In this document: piece after piece, positions 50,566-60,704 of the stretch
Numbering within the stretch: position 1 is the stretch's first letter
Layout of the letters: each line of letters opens with the position of its first letter
NCBI GenBank assembly: GCA_949361645.1
Contig: OX442422.1
Coordinates: forward strand, 8,380,683 to 8,444,682
Reading direction: 5' to 3'
DNA length: 64,000 nucleotides
Source: Spongilla lacustris
Taxonomy: Eukaryota; Porifera; Demospongiae; Spongillida; Spongillidae
Program-made: the position numbers and the translations under genes
Notes under the pieces: model-generated
Database searches by the model: none
Told to the model about the DNA's origin: nothing
The model's input: only the letters and a program-made list of their open reading frames with translations

Positions 50566-50970
50566 GGTTTTCATTCTTAGTATGCACGGCATTACATGTA
50601 ATACCTTGCTCTCATTACTATCAACAGTAAGGCTCTCAACTGTAGTACTCCAAGCGTAGCTGGCAACAAGTAGACAGGCAATAGAATAACCCTGGGGCTC
50701 ACCAAAAATGTACATACATGTATGGACACAAGTAGTAGTGCTGTACATCTGTTAACATACTATGAACTTCCAGGACACAGCTATTCCCTAGGACAACCAG
50801 CAAAACCAGGCCTAGGGGTTGTATTTGCACAAAGGTGCATGGCATTGTGCATGAGATTTTTAGACCTAGACTTTTATCAGCACAGTCTGGCCACACAACA
50901 AAATTCATGACATTGGGCCTTTGTTACTTTGTACAAACATCGAAATAAGATAGGATCAGCAGGTGTTTAT

Positions 50971-50972
<2 letters not shown>

Positions 50973-51020
<48 letters not shown>

Positions 51021-51058
51021 GCACACACACACACACGCACACACGCACACACACACAT
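50973..51058 (+). repeat. CA microsatellite with CG interruptions
   Basis: About 43 CA-type units, with several 'gcac' interruptions in the right half. Confidence 0.95.
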
Positions 51059-51059
51059 C

Positions 51060-52128
51060 AGCTGAACGTGGGGGAGGAGGAGGCAGGAATAGGCAACATC
51101 TGCCAGTATCACTTACGGTTTCCAGTCATGCATTTGCTACAGATGTTATGTGTACAAGAAGCACACCATTACATGCATGACACCAGGGATTTACCGCACC
51201 TACCCCCTGGTGTACACGTGGCATGTCACTTGCTGTTCTGTCAATTAATCCAGGGTTCACACACATGCCATTTAACTGTACATACAGTATGAAGGGAAGA
51301 ATTCCTACAATAATACTGCAGCAATGGAAGTAGAACGTCATAACACCAACATTCATGAATCCCTCAATTGTATTTAGCCAGTCAGACACTCAATGTTTTG
51401 GCGTATACAAACTGCCACCACAACCTGTACAAAAATAAATAAATAATACTTTCTAGTTTCCTCCTCCCTTCAATTTCCTTACCTCCCCTTCCATCTCCCT
51501 CCCTCCTCATCCTGTCCATTTTCCTACCTCCCCCTCCCTCCCATCACTCTCGCTCCTCCTCTCTCCTTTCCTCCCCTTATCCCCATTCACCCCGCTGGCC
51601 CCGGCTCTCATCTTATAGCGCATGTCAAATGAAGTACTATCCGGCTGAAAGGATCGTGTGTGAAAGGAAAAAGGTAAGCTAGCTGGGTTTGTTTTTAAAA
51701 AAACAAAATAAAACTGAATAATACCATGCTTTCCAGAATGGAAGAATAGTTTATCTAGTGTTGTAAAGTGGTTTTAAGAAGACACTTATATTGGGTTGAA
51801 GAAAAGGATGTAAGTTAACCTGTTCTCTTCTACAGTATGCAGTATGTGTGTTCTAGTAATCACTGCATTTTTTTTCAGGGAGTTCAAGTGTCAGCTTAAA
51901 TTGATTTTTCACATACAACGCTCATGCACTAGTTGCAGGAACAATCAGAAGGAACAGTGCATGTGCATGGATGTCACTATGGATGTAATGTAGCGTTACT
52001 GTTGTGTTAATTTAACTGCAGGTGTCACAACAAAGCACTGTTGTACATGTACATGTGATCATGTTTCAAAAGATTCAACCACATGCAATGGCGTCCTAGG
52101 CTGATTTGTTACTCAGACACTCGATACC
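51060..52128. other. No gene recognised; pyrimidine-rich patch
   Basis: 51,455-51,600 is a C/T-rich tract (polypyrimidine, mirror of the purine tract at 8,163 in kind but much shorter). Elsewhere there are no supported features. Confidence 0.45.
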
Positions 52129-52157
52129 TCAGGATGCACTCGGATAGCTCACAACAT
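52129..52157 (-). repeat. Possible 3' LTR end of gypsy remnant
   Basis: 'cctcaggatgca' followed by 'tcggatagctca' matches 54,119-54,146 almost exactly and in the same orientation. As the latter abuts the gag leader on the minus strand, the pair could be the ends of the two LTRs of one deleted element. Confidence 0.35.
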
Positions 52158-52679
52158 CAACAACCATTCATTCATTATACTGAATCATACACGTAATCAC
52201 ATACACACACATGATCCTATATATCTCTAATCACTGAATGTTTCCGGACATCACAGTTCCTCCCTATTTCACACTGGTGACAGATCACTATCCCTTTTTG
52301 TCCATTCTCAACCCAGAAAAGGGATTACCAGCAGTGACGGCAGCACAGTTGCATTAATTGGTATATGCGGTAGGCTAGCCCTGTCTTGATATCACCACTC
52401 AGCACACAAATGCTGATGCACTTTCATGTCTCCCAGTGGTGGCCGACATGCAGATGGCACAAATGGACGAGGAGGAAGGAGGGACATTCCCAACTACAAA
52501 CCCTCCTGGTCGAGGTGGCAGAATTAGGAAGAACAACAACAATTAAGGGACCTGGTGTTAGCAAGAGTGTTTCAGCCTATTCAGGAGGAATGGCCACCCA
52601 AAACTACAGAAGAGGTCCGGTTATAAAGCCATGCTTTGAGTAGGGACATGAACTATACATGTACAGCAGTACAATCCTG

Positions 52680-53225
52680 TGAAAGGGTACAGGAAGAGGT
52701 ATAGGCCTGTACCACTGTTCACGGAGGGGTACAGGCCTGCTCATGATCAGGGATACAGGCATGTTCAAGGAGGGTACAGGGATACAAGCCTGGACAGGGG
52801 TACAGGCCTGTACCGGCGGGGGGGGGGGGGGGGGGGGGTTGTACAGGACTGTACAGTGGGTACAGGCTTGTACAGGGGTAAAGGCGTGTACATGCAGGGA
52901 GGGGTACAGGGGTACAAGCCTGGACAGGGGTACAGGCCTGTACTGGGGTGGGTGGGGGGGGGGGGGGGGGGGGGGTTGGGGGTACAGGACTGTACAAGGG
53001 TACAGGCTTGTACAGGGGTGCAGGCCTGTACAATGGTAATGGCGTGTACAGGGAGGGGTAGTGGCCTGGACAGGGGGGGGGATGTACAGGACTGTACAAG
53101 GGTACAGGCTTGTACAGGGGTGCAGGCCTGTACAAGGGTAATGGCGTGTACAGGGAGGGGTAGTGGCCTGTACAGTAGTACAGGCCTATAAAATTGTACA
53201 GGCCTGTACAATTTGGGGTACAACC
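52680..53225 (+). repeat. Palindromic minisatellite (tacaggcctgta)
   Basis: About 25 irregular units of near 20 bp. The core gtacaggcctgtac is a perfect dyad, separated by 'aggggt' spacers. Two long G runs (52,817-52,839 and 52,947-52,975) interrupt it. Frames on both strands, up to 185 codons, are artefacts. The array starts within the protease-coding part of the adjacent gag-pol remnant. Confidence 0.9.
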
Positions 53226-54118
53226 AATTGTATTGACACATAGCAGTTGTTCATTCATGATGAACTCCACATACATAAAGGTTTACCCATTGTCCTCTGT
53301 TTCATTCCATTTCTCTTGTCTTTTGCTAGGCCATGTAGTGATCCCCATTTCAGTCTGTTCCATTCTTCTTTGCTTTCATTGTCCCCCTTTAGTTCCTTCA
53401 CAGAGTGGTCTCTAGTGGGTACACCCTTTCCAACACCTGTTCCTTCTGCCCTTTTCTTTGCACAACACGCCCTCTCAATTTGCCCCCATTTCCTGCAAAC
53501 TTTGTTTCTGAACCTGCACTGTTGAGTATCATGCGCTCCTCCACACCTGTTGCAAGCCCCTAGGCCTGACGGTCTCCCCCTTCTTGGTGGTGCTGCCACT
53601 TGATGTACTTCCTGTTTTGTGACACTCTGCAACTGTTCTGCGCGTCTTTAGTCTCCCTTTCCGCTATTTCCGCTGTCTCCAGCACCTTGGCAAAAGTGAG
53701 GTCTGCCTTTGTGAGGAGTCTCTTCTGTACCCCTCATACCAAAGAACACCCTGTCTCTCAGCGTCTCTGATAACGTCGCACCAAACGCACAGTTCTCAAA
53801 CTTGCTGCATACCACATATCACACTTTCTCCCTCCTTTTGTCCCGTTTGTGGAACCGTACGTTCTGCGATGACTAGAGGTTTAGGCGCTACGTGTGTCGT
53901 TAAGGCTGCGACCAGTTGCTCGTACGTTCGCCATATGTAATACAGGCGAGGAAAGCGTCCTTTTTCTGTTCGGCTTCCACTTTATTTGCCAGGAAGAAAT
54001 GTTCTAGCCACTCGACGTATTAACTCAACCAGTCTTCCGTTGACGCGTCATACCAGAGATAATATATAGATTATCCTTCTTAGCTATCCCATGCACCCGT
54101 CCTTCGTCGCCACTGTAG
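53226..54118 (-). pseudogene. Ty3/gypsy gag and protease-start remnant
   Basis: On the minus strand a leader-like 'tggcgacgaaggacg' (near 54,117) precedes a capsid stretch YVEWLEHFFLANKVEAEQ and KDAFLACITYGERTSNW. After frame changes come the nucleocapsid zinc knuckles: CNRCGGAHDTQQC and CRKWGQIERAC (the second has lost a Cys). The frame next to this ends in PLCMWSS or, shifted by one, YVEFIMNEQLL, which looks like the start of a retropepsin. The rest is replaced by the palindromic minisatellite. Confidence 0.6.
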
Positions 54119-54300
54119 ACCTCAGGATGCACACGGATAGCTCAGATCCAGCTACAGCTACGTGTAGGCCTACATCTCTTGTCTGAGCAGCCGGTCGAGG
54201 TAAGCATGCAGCCTAACATCATTTCAATACATCGATCTGTCTTGCAGAAAACACAGACTCGAAGCTTTTAGTAGGCCTATTCCATGGCATGTACTAGTAG
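54119..54300 (-). repeat. Possible 5' LTR remnant of the gypsy element
   Basis: Sequence immediately upstream (minus strand) of the gag leader, with an edge shared with 52,129-52,157. Its outer end is not defined. 'gctacagctacgtgtagg' lies within it. Confidence 0.3.
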
Positions 54301-55040
54301 TTACCCCCGGCACGGGGCGGCACCTGGCCCACCACGCCCTCTGCTCGACTCCAGCTTTGCAAAATGCTGGCATGTCCTAGTCTCATTTTATTAAAACTAA
54401 GGAATATCCTTGATTTTACTAAATATCTATGGCAACACATAGAAACGCCATTTAAAAATGGCGCCTTATTGCACCAAAACTGATTTACTATTTTTAAAAA
54501 TGGTCCCCAAATTCTTCACGACAACATCCACTTTTTTTCATATATTATATTATTTGGATAGTTGTAGAATTGTTTCAGAGGGTGGCAAAAGTTCTAACCC
54601 CCCTCTGTTCATTAGTTATAACTAATGGAATATCTTAATTAGCATGATTTTTTTCCATTTTCTGTACAAGTCTATGGAATATCATATTTTCAGAAATGGT
54701 CCCAGAATTTTGGACGATACAAGGTATAAATTTTGAAATTGCCTACATTTAAACATCATTTAGAGTAGTATTAGAGGGTGGCAAAAGTTGCAGGTCCGTT
54801 AGTTAAGTAAATAATAATCAAGTTAGTAAAAGCGCCATACATTCTCTATGGAACGTACCGCGGAATGAAATCCTAAAATTTACAAACCGCAACTTTCGTG
54901 TCCGTTGATTTCTCCATATGCCGACTCATCAGTTCTGCATGCGCTAATATATATACACAGATACACATAATACCGGTATATGTGTAGTATAATATTCTAT
55001 ATTTTAAAAAAACACAGCAGAGTTGCCTTCTTGTGGGACG
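54301..55040. other. AT-rich stretch with 200-bp degenerate tandem repeat
   Basis: 'agagggtggcaaaagtt' occurs at 54,579 and 54,774, and 'aatggtccc' at 54,503 and 54,695, in the same order, showing an old tandem duplication with a period near 195 bp. No gene is recognised. Confidence 0.5.
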
Positions 55041-55058
55041 TAATGTACAAATGCTTAC

Positions 55059-55148
55059 CCCACGATTTGAATTTACAGATACTCCACCGAGTCCACTTTT
55101 GATCAACCTCGCCACCTCGCCAACATAACCTCTCTGTGCCGCATCAAG
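55059..55148 (-). pseudogene. Diverged N-terminal ankyrin capping exon
   Basis: Minus strand reads LDAAQRGYVGEVARLIKSG, then G-V-S-V-N-S-N-R-G before donor gtaagc. The acceptor region is damaged (aaaagaag instead of ttcag) and the D-G-E-Q-E start is lost. A second, older copy of the capping exon on the gene C strand, 1.1 kb from the better copy. Confidence 0.5.
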
Positions 55149-55159
55149 CTTCTTTTGAA

Positions 55160-55990
55160 ATCACACGAGAGATCATATTGAAACCTACGTTTTAGTAGGA
55201 AGTGTCCGGCGTATAAAAACGATTAGCAAAACACACAATCCAATTGAACTAGTAAACTATGTAACTATGTATGAGTCAACTATCTAAGTAGAGGTCTGAG
55301 ACTTTAGCACGGGGACCTGCCCTTGCAAGAAATGCTCTGGCATTCGAGCGCACAAGGGAAAGGTTTAGTCTCGAATAAATGCTGTCCAGAGTGGTGGAAG
55401 TGGAGGAGTTAATTAATATTTGACACATAATTACGATGATTTAACATTTTTATGTTTCATTTGTTTTTTTATTTATTTATGTGACTGAGTTTGCTGTTAT
55501 CAAATTGCAATGAAACTACATGACATCATATATGGGCCATAGTGGGCAGGCTGACACCATATATGGGCTAGCTGACACCACATTATTATATAGTACACGA
55601 GAGACAAAAAAACAGTGTGGAGTAATTTAAGAGATTGGACTCCACACCTGCTTTTATATCAAGCATGCACTCCAATAAAGGTTGGTCTGACCTCTGATGG
55701 GGGAGGGTATACAATTATGTGCCATTTTACCAGTAATGTTGGTATTACACCAAACGATAAGGTGTCCATAGTGAACATGATAACCTCCAGTCCTCCCTCC
55801 CCCCTCCACAGCTCCCTGAGTCACAGGTCTATTAATTATCTGTTTAATTATCTGGTGTGATGTGAGACTAAATGGGATGAACTAAATTTAATCATGCTTC
55901 CAAAATTTTGTGTGGAAAATTTGAGATTTGACCACCTTCAATCGTTTTGCATGCAGAAGTATCACTGTGAACATTCTCCAGGAGAATATA
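55160..55990. other. No gene recognised
   Basis: 'gctgacaccatatatgggc' units recur at 55,550-55,580. No other feature is supported. Confidence 0.4.
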
Positions 55991-56227
55991 GAGCTTGCTT
56001 ATACATTTACATGTATGCAATCGTCATATTGGTCTGGGAACGAGAGTGGGGTGAAAGCATGGAAAATAGGCCTATATTAAGCACAAATCTTGTATCCATG
56101 CCACCATAGTTTAATCCTATATGCCACCACCTTTCCACTAGAGAACGTTTATGTTCTATCACATCCTTGATGAAAATGCACAAAGCAAAAATATGCTCTA
56201 TGTACAATCATTATTGAGTCTGCGTAC

Positions 56228-56317
56228 CCCATCCAACAGGCACTCCACTTTCGATCAACCTCTTCACCTCGCTAACATCACCTCTCTGTGCCGCATCTCG
56301 AACCTTCTGTTCCCCAT
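56228..56317 (-). pseudogene. N-terminal ankyrin capping exon, gene C, 8-bp deletion
   Basis: Minus strand, acceptor ctcttcag, phase-1 start reading GEQKVRDAAQRGDVSEV, then K-R-L-I-E-S-G-V-P-V, followed by G-W and donor gtacgc. Compared with 26,363 it lacks 8 nt near the 3' end, so it is 90 nt and no longer ends in phase 0. This would shift the frame of gene C. Confidence 0.6.
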
Positions 56318-56509
56318 CTGAAGAGAGATATGATCATCATATTCACTACGTACCAGTACATGTACAGTGTACATCTGGACGTGACAGTTCGATTTCATAC
56401 GCACTAGGCAGTAGCTTACACAATTGAAGGATCTCCAGTTCTCAACGTACGCTATGCCTACGGCAGCCGGCTAATCAGGTGCACTCAACCGATCAGTCGG
56501 GTAGCCTAC

Positions 56510-56516
56510 CCACCAT
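56510..56516 (-). CDS. Proposed 7-nt first coding exon, gene C
   Basis: The complement reads ATG GTG G then GTAGGC, with the same upstream ATG GAC TAG mini-frame as genes A and B. The intron to the capping exon is 192 nt. It is retained despite other decay in this copy. Confidence 0.35.
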
Positions 56517-57070
56517 TTTCCTACTAGTCCATTTTGTTCCTATCTTTTATCTGTGCTACATTAGGCCTACTGAAAGCTTAAGAGCAACGTACGTCACAGC
56601 TAGGTCATCGGGGGGGGGGGGGGGGCCAATGCTTTTACAAAGACAGTTCAAGACTCACTAAAAACCATTTCCATACTTTTCCATTAGTCAAACGCCTTAT
56701 TAAAATTGTACCGACTTTTAGCTTCTTCGCAGCGAGCATTCTTGCGTACAAAATTTTCATACCTCGACATAGTCTCGTCCCCAACCTGATATGCATTCCA
56801 CTTGTCGCTGATGTACATTGTAATCCATCCGCTGCTGCGTATGCGGGTCTAGAGACGAGAATAGGAACGGCAGTTACGGCACTCCACGTTTTTATTAATG
56901 TCACTACTCAATAATAAATCACATGGATATGGGGATACATGACAGCTCAGCAAGCATGCAGGCCAGCTAGATCTTGACCTGGCTGTTAAAAAGAATAATT
57001 ACCAGTACAAGATACTGACTATCTCTGTCACCAAAGCCAGAGGAGCACACAGAAGCCATAAATGCTGAAC
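56517..57070 (-). other. Gene C 5' flank, inverted copy of 25.68-26.17 kb
   Basis: The complement runs through the leader with 'gctgtgacgtacgttg', then the 3' edge of the reverse-transcriptase fossil (complement of 'ctctggctttggtgacag' at 57,024-57,045). It shows that gene C arose from a unit that already carried the fossil next to the next gene's promoter. A G run lies at 56,611-56,626. Confidence 0.6.
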
Positions 57071-57407
57071 TAGAATGGTGAGAACGAGACCACTATACAT
57101 ATGGGGAGATACGCACGGCTGTTACAATTGGACAAAAAGGGTCATAATTAGAGCACAGGAAAAATATTTACGGTTCAACAACCGCTTTCCCTTTACAAGC
57201 TCATTAATGTTTCAACTTAAGGTTTCCGCAGCCAATCGATCTAATGCGAATAAAATTGCAACAAACGGTAACTAGAACTTGTCTTCTTAGTAGATTTAGC
57301 CTCACGCCTCCATTAGCCTCGAGTGGCGCACTGCATTTCGTTCCGCGCATAAGATGGTACTTTTTAGGCGGGAAAAATAGCAAAAAATCACGACTGTGTA
57401 GCTTTTT

Positions 57408-57500
57408 TTCCGCCCTTATAAGTGCTGTCGGTAAAAAAACAGCTTATAGTGGTATCTTTGCCAGGTAAGAATATGTTTTCAGTCCGTGGTGCCGCGTCTC
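57408..57500 (+). repeat. Left member of diverged inverted pair
   Basis: 'ccgcccttataa' through 'cgtggtgccgcg' aligns in order with the complement of 59,755-59,845. Both members contain a gt donor-like site in the middle. The pair brackets the RAG1-N-like frame and the GTACATGG minisatellite. Confidence 0.4.
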
Positions 57501-57544
57501 CTACGCCCTGCTGTAATTATTTGAACACACATACCCAAATTATG

Positions 57545-57799
57545 AATAACGCGCACCACAAGAATGGAAGTGCAGCACTAGATGATCTGTGCCGAGTGTG
57601 GGGGTGCATATTGCATAGAGGGATCAAAGCAAAGGGGAGAGCAGTAAAACCAGAACCACCATACAGCTGTATCTCCTATGCTGACAAGTTTCTGGTGGCT
57701 TTTAACATCAACGTTCTTGTTGATACACCTGAGATCAATCCCCAAATGTGCACCTTGTGCTTAATTAAAGCTCACGTGTTCTTGTGGCAAAAGAGCTGA
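57545..57799 (+). CDS. RAG1 N-terminal-like zinc-binding fragment
   Basis: The frame includes DDLCRVWGCILHRGIK, then YSCISYADKFLVAFNINV, DTPEINPQMCTLC and a stop at 57,797. It resembles the zinc-binding segment of RAG1 and related invertebrate proteins: a C-R-I-C-G entry, a central F-x-I-D/N-V strand, then I-H-P-x-x-F-C-H-N-C-W. Here the second Cys is Trp (C-R-V-W-G-C), H is N, and the rest of such a protein is absent. The frame opens further upstream (57,422) but an exon start near 57,545-57,570 is likelier. Either an exon of a split gene or a fossil. Confidence 0.4.
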   Translation, partial: NNAHHKNGSAALDDLCRVWGCILHRGIKAKGRAVKPEPPYSCISYADKFLVAFNINVLVDTPEINPQMCTLCLIKAHVFLWQKS

Positions 57800-57985
57800 A
57801 GAATCACTTCAAGTGCTATGTTCAGTTATACATGCACTTGTAAGGTATGCAAATGGTTCTTTTTTTTAAAGTATCCCTCACTCTATGCAACTTCATATGG
57901 GTACAGCAACAGATGGCGCAGCTCACCACAGACCATCATAAAACTGAAATGATCACCCCATGAGACTGAATGAGTGTATCTTACA

Positions 57986-58312
57986 TAGGGGCATTGGATG
58001 GGTGTGTGTGCATGGGGGACATTGGATGAGTGTACATAGGGGCATTGGATGGGTGTGTGTGCATGGGGGACATTGGATGAGTGTACATAGGGGCATTGGA
58101 TGGGTGTGTGTGCATGGGGGACATTGGATGAGTGTACATAGGGGCATTGGATGGGTGTGTGTGCATGGGGGACATTGGATGAGTGTACATAGGGGCATTG
58201 GATGGGTGTGTGTGCATGGGGGACATTGGATGAGTGTACATAGGGGCATTGGATGGGTGTGTGTGCATGGGGGACATTGGATGAGTGTACATAGGGGCAT
58301 TGGATGGGTGCA
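57986..58312 (+). repeat. 51-bp higher-order minisatellite
   Basis: Six near-identical 51-bp units, each made of two related sub-units ('ggggcattggatgggtg' and 'gggggacattggatgagtg') joined by 'tgtgtgcat' or 'tacata'. It is embedded at the edge of the looser array that follows. Confidence 0.9.
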
Positions 58313-59372
58313 TGTGCATTGAAGGCATTGGATGGGTGTATGTTACATGGGGGGCTTTGGATGGGTGTACATGGGGGGCATTGGATGGGACATTGGATGG
58401 GTGTACATGGGGGCATTGGATGGGTGTGTACATAGAGGGGGCATTGGATGGGTGTACATGGAGGGCATTGGATGGGTGTGCATGGGGGGCATTGGATGGG
58501 TGTACATGGAGGCATTGGATGGGTGTACAAGGGGGCATTGGATGGGTGTACATGGAGGGCATTGGATGGTGTACATGGGGGCATTGGATGGGTGTACATG
58601 GGGGCATTGGATGGGTGTACAAGGGGGTGTACATGGTGGGTGTACATGGGGAACATTGGATGGGTGTACAAGGGGGCATTGGATGGGTGTACATGGGGGA
58701 CATTGAATGGGTGTACATGGTGGGTGTACATGGGGGACATTGGATGGGTGTACATGGAGGGTATGTGTGCATGGGGGGCATTGGATGGTGTACATGGGGA
58801 CATTGGATGGGTGTACAAGGGGGACATTGAATGGGTATACATGGTGGGTGTACATGGTGGGTGTACATGGTGGGTGTACATGGTGGGTGTACATGGGGAC
58901 ATTGGATGGGTGTACATGGAGGGTATTGGATGGGTGTGTGTGCAGGGGGGGGGGGGCATCAGATGGGTGTACATGGGGGACATAAATATCCCTCACTCTA
59001 TGCAACGCCATATGGGTACAGCAATAGATGGCAATCACCCCACAAGCCTGGATGTGTGTACATAGGGGCATTGGACGGGTGTACATGGGGACATTGAATG
59101 GGTGTACATGGTGGGTGTATATGGGGGACATTGGATGGGTGTACATGGAAGCATTGGATGGGTGTACATGGGGACATTGGATGGGTGTACATGGGGACAT
59201 TGGATGGGTGTACATGGGGGGGGCATTGGATGGGTGTACATGGGGGGCATTGGATGGGTGTACATGGGGGGCATTGGATGTGTGTACATGACCCATGTGG
59301 GGCATTTGATGGGTGTGTGTGATGGGGGACATTGGATGGGTGTGCATGGGGGGCATTGGATGAGTGAACATA
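58313..59372 (+). repeat. 24-27-bp minisatellite (gtgtacatggggcattgg)
   Basis: About 40 irregular units of 'ggcattggatggg' plus 'tgtacatgg'. Shorter units 'gtgtacatggtgg' are tandem at 58,840-58,890. The unique block at 58,985-59,050 includes 'ccctcactctatgcaac', which also occurs just left of the array at 57,872, so a flank was duplicated. All long frames (up to 366 codons) are repeat artefacts. Confidence 0.9.
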
Positions 59373-60380
59373 GAGCATGGTTGTACAATAACATGTGGCC
59401 AACTTCATGGACCATGGTTCCAGTAAAACCCCAGCAGGCCTTGTTTCCAATACCACAGGCCTTGGCTCCACTCAGACCACATTGCTTGAATACCATATGC
59501 AGGAATGGATAGGCCATATGCACTATATGCAGGATGCTGTCTCGTGGGAGAACGGCCCGGGCTGTGTCTTTTCATAACAGCCTTGGTTGGGTTCATCCCT
59601 GGCCCCGTTGCAGGAGGGTTTCACCTAGTATGCATCCAGAGTGCAATCTATCTTTACTAATGCATAGACAAATAGCCAATACACTGTATAGAATATGGTG
59701 TCGCGGGTGATAGCGCTAAAAATAGCAATATTCTGAAGGCTCACAACTTCTAGTAGAATACGCGGCACCACGAGATGACATTGGAAAATATAGAAACAAC
59801 CTACCGGCTTTACACTGTTAAAATTTCAAGGTACTTTATAAGGGCGGAAACTTTACCAGGGCAACGTTTATCCTCCTAGGTCGAGAATCACCCCGTGGAT
59901 TTGCAAGCTAATGCCACATCCAGGATTGAACGATAGCGCCAGAGATGCACATCATTAATACCAGTAGACATTGTAGAAACTGTACATAGACAACGCCGGC
60001 ACTGTATCGAAACGGTCTGTACAAAAAGGTCCATCCACAAGAACAGATGTGTTGCTAGGGTCATAATTAGGTCCGTTGCTATGAAAAAATTTCGTATCAA
60101 GGGGCGTAGCCTTTTTGTCCAAGGTTTCAATGTAATGAAACAGCCGTGTACGAACGCGTACCTGAAATAGCAGTAGCTTAAAGAAATGTCGAAATGGGAT
60201 GCAACAGTTTGAACTTTTCTATAGCTTGCTAAAGGTGTGCGAATCACGTGCAAATCACGTTGTACAGTGCAAAATATTACACTGGATTAGCAGCTGCTTA
60301 GCTCCAAAGCATACTGCGTGCGGTAATTTGCCAATTGCTGGGCTACTGTAATTATTCATTGGACATATTCAGCGGACTTA
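59373..60380. other. No gene recognised
   Basis: Contains the right member of the inverted pair (59,755-59,845). A 121-codon minus-strand frame (59,888-60,253) has no domain I can name. Confidence 0.4.
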
Positions 60381-60384
60381 GCGG

Positions 60385-60535
60385 CAGGCGGGGGGGGGTG
60401 CAAATGCACCCAGTGCACCCTCTGTGGCTACGGGCCTGAGTTGAGAGGAGGCAGGTTGAGTGGAGGTGGGGAAAAGGAGGAAGAGGGGAGGAGGAGGGAG
60501 GAGGGGAAAGGGGAAGGAGGGTGCCATACAGATTT
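60385..60535. repeat. GC-rich element end and purine tract
   Basis: 'tgcaaatgcacccagtgc' and 'ctctgtggctacgggcctg' look like the terminus of a nonautonomous DNA transposon, but no partner end was found. A GGA-rich patch follows at 60,435-60,522. Confidence 0.35.
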
Positions 60536-60603
60536 ACATGTAATCAGCTACATTCTACGTGGGTCATACTGGGTTCTTTGAGTAGGCTAAAATCTGCATG
60601 CAG

Positions 60604-60676
60604 ACGTTCCGCATTTTAGTATGCGGAACGGAACGGAACGTTCCGCAAAAGTTCCGTTCCGTTCCGCAAATTAGTA
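60604..60676. repeat. TTCCG/CGGAA inverted cluster
   Basis: 'cggaacggaacggaacg' runs directly into 'ttccgcaaaagttccg' and 'ttccgttccgc', so CGGAA and TTCCG units face each other. It can form a strong hairpin. It lies 30-100 bp upstream of the gypsy pol fragment. Confidence 0.7.
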
Positions 60677-60704
60677 ACACCCGCCTACAACTTACTCGTC
60701 GTGC

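Noticed and set aside
52719..53276. A 185-codon repetitive frame resembling a secreted repeat protein
   Set aside because: Produced by the 20-bp palindromic minisatellite; alternative frames are equally open.
57883..59371. Frames of 295-366 codons rich in Cys, Thr, Pro and His
   Set aside because: All periods follow the minisatellite unit, several frames on both strands are open at once, and there is no domain.
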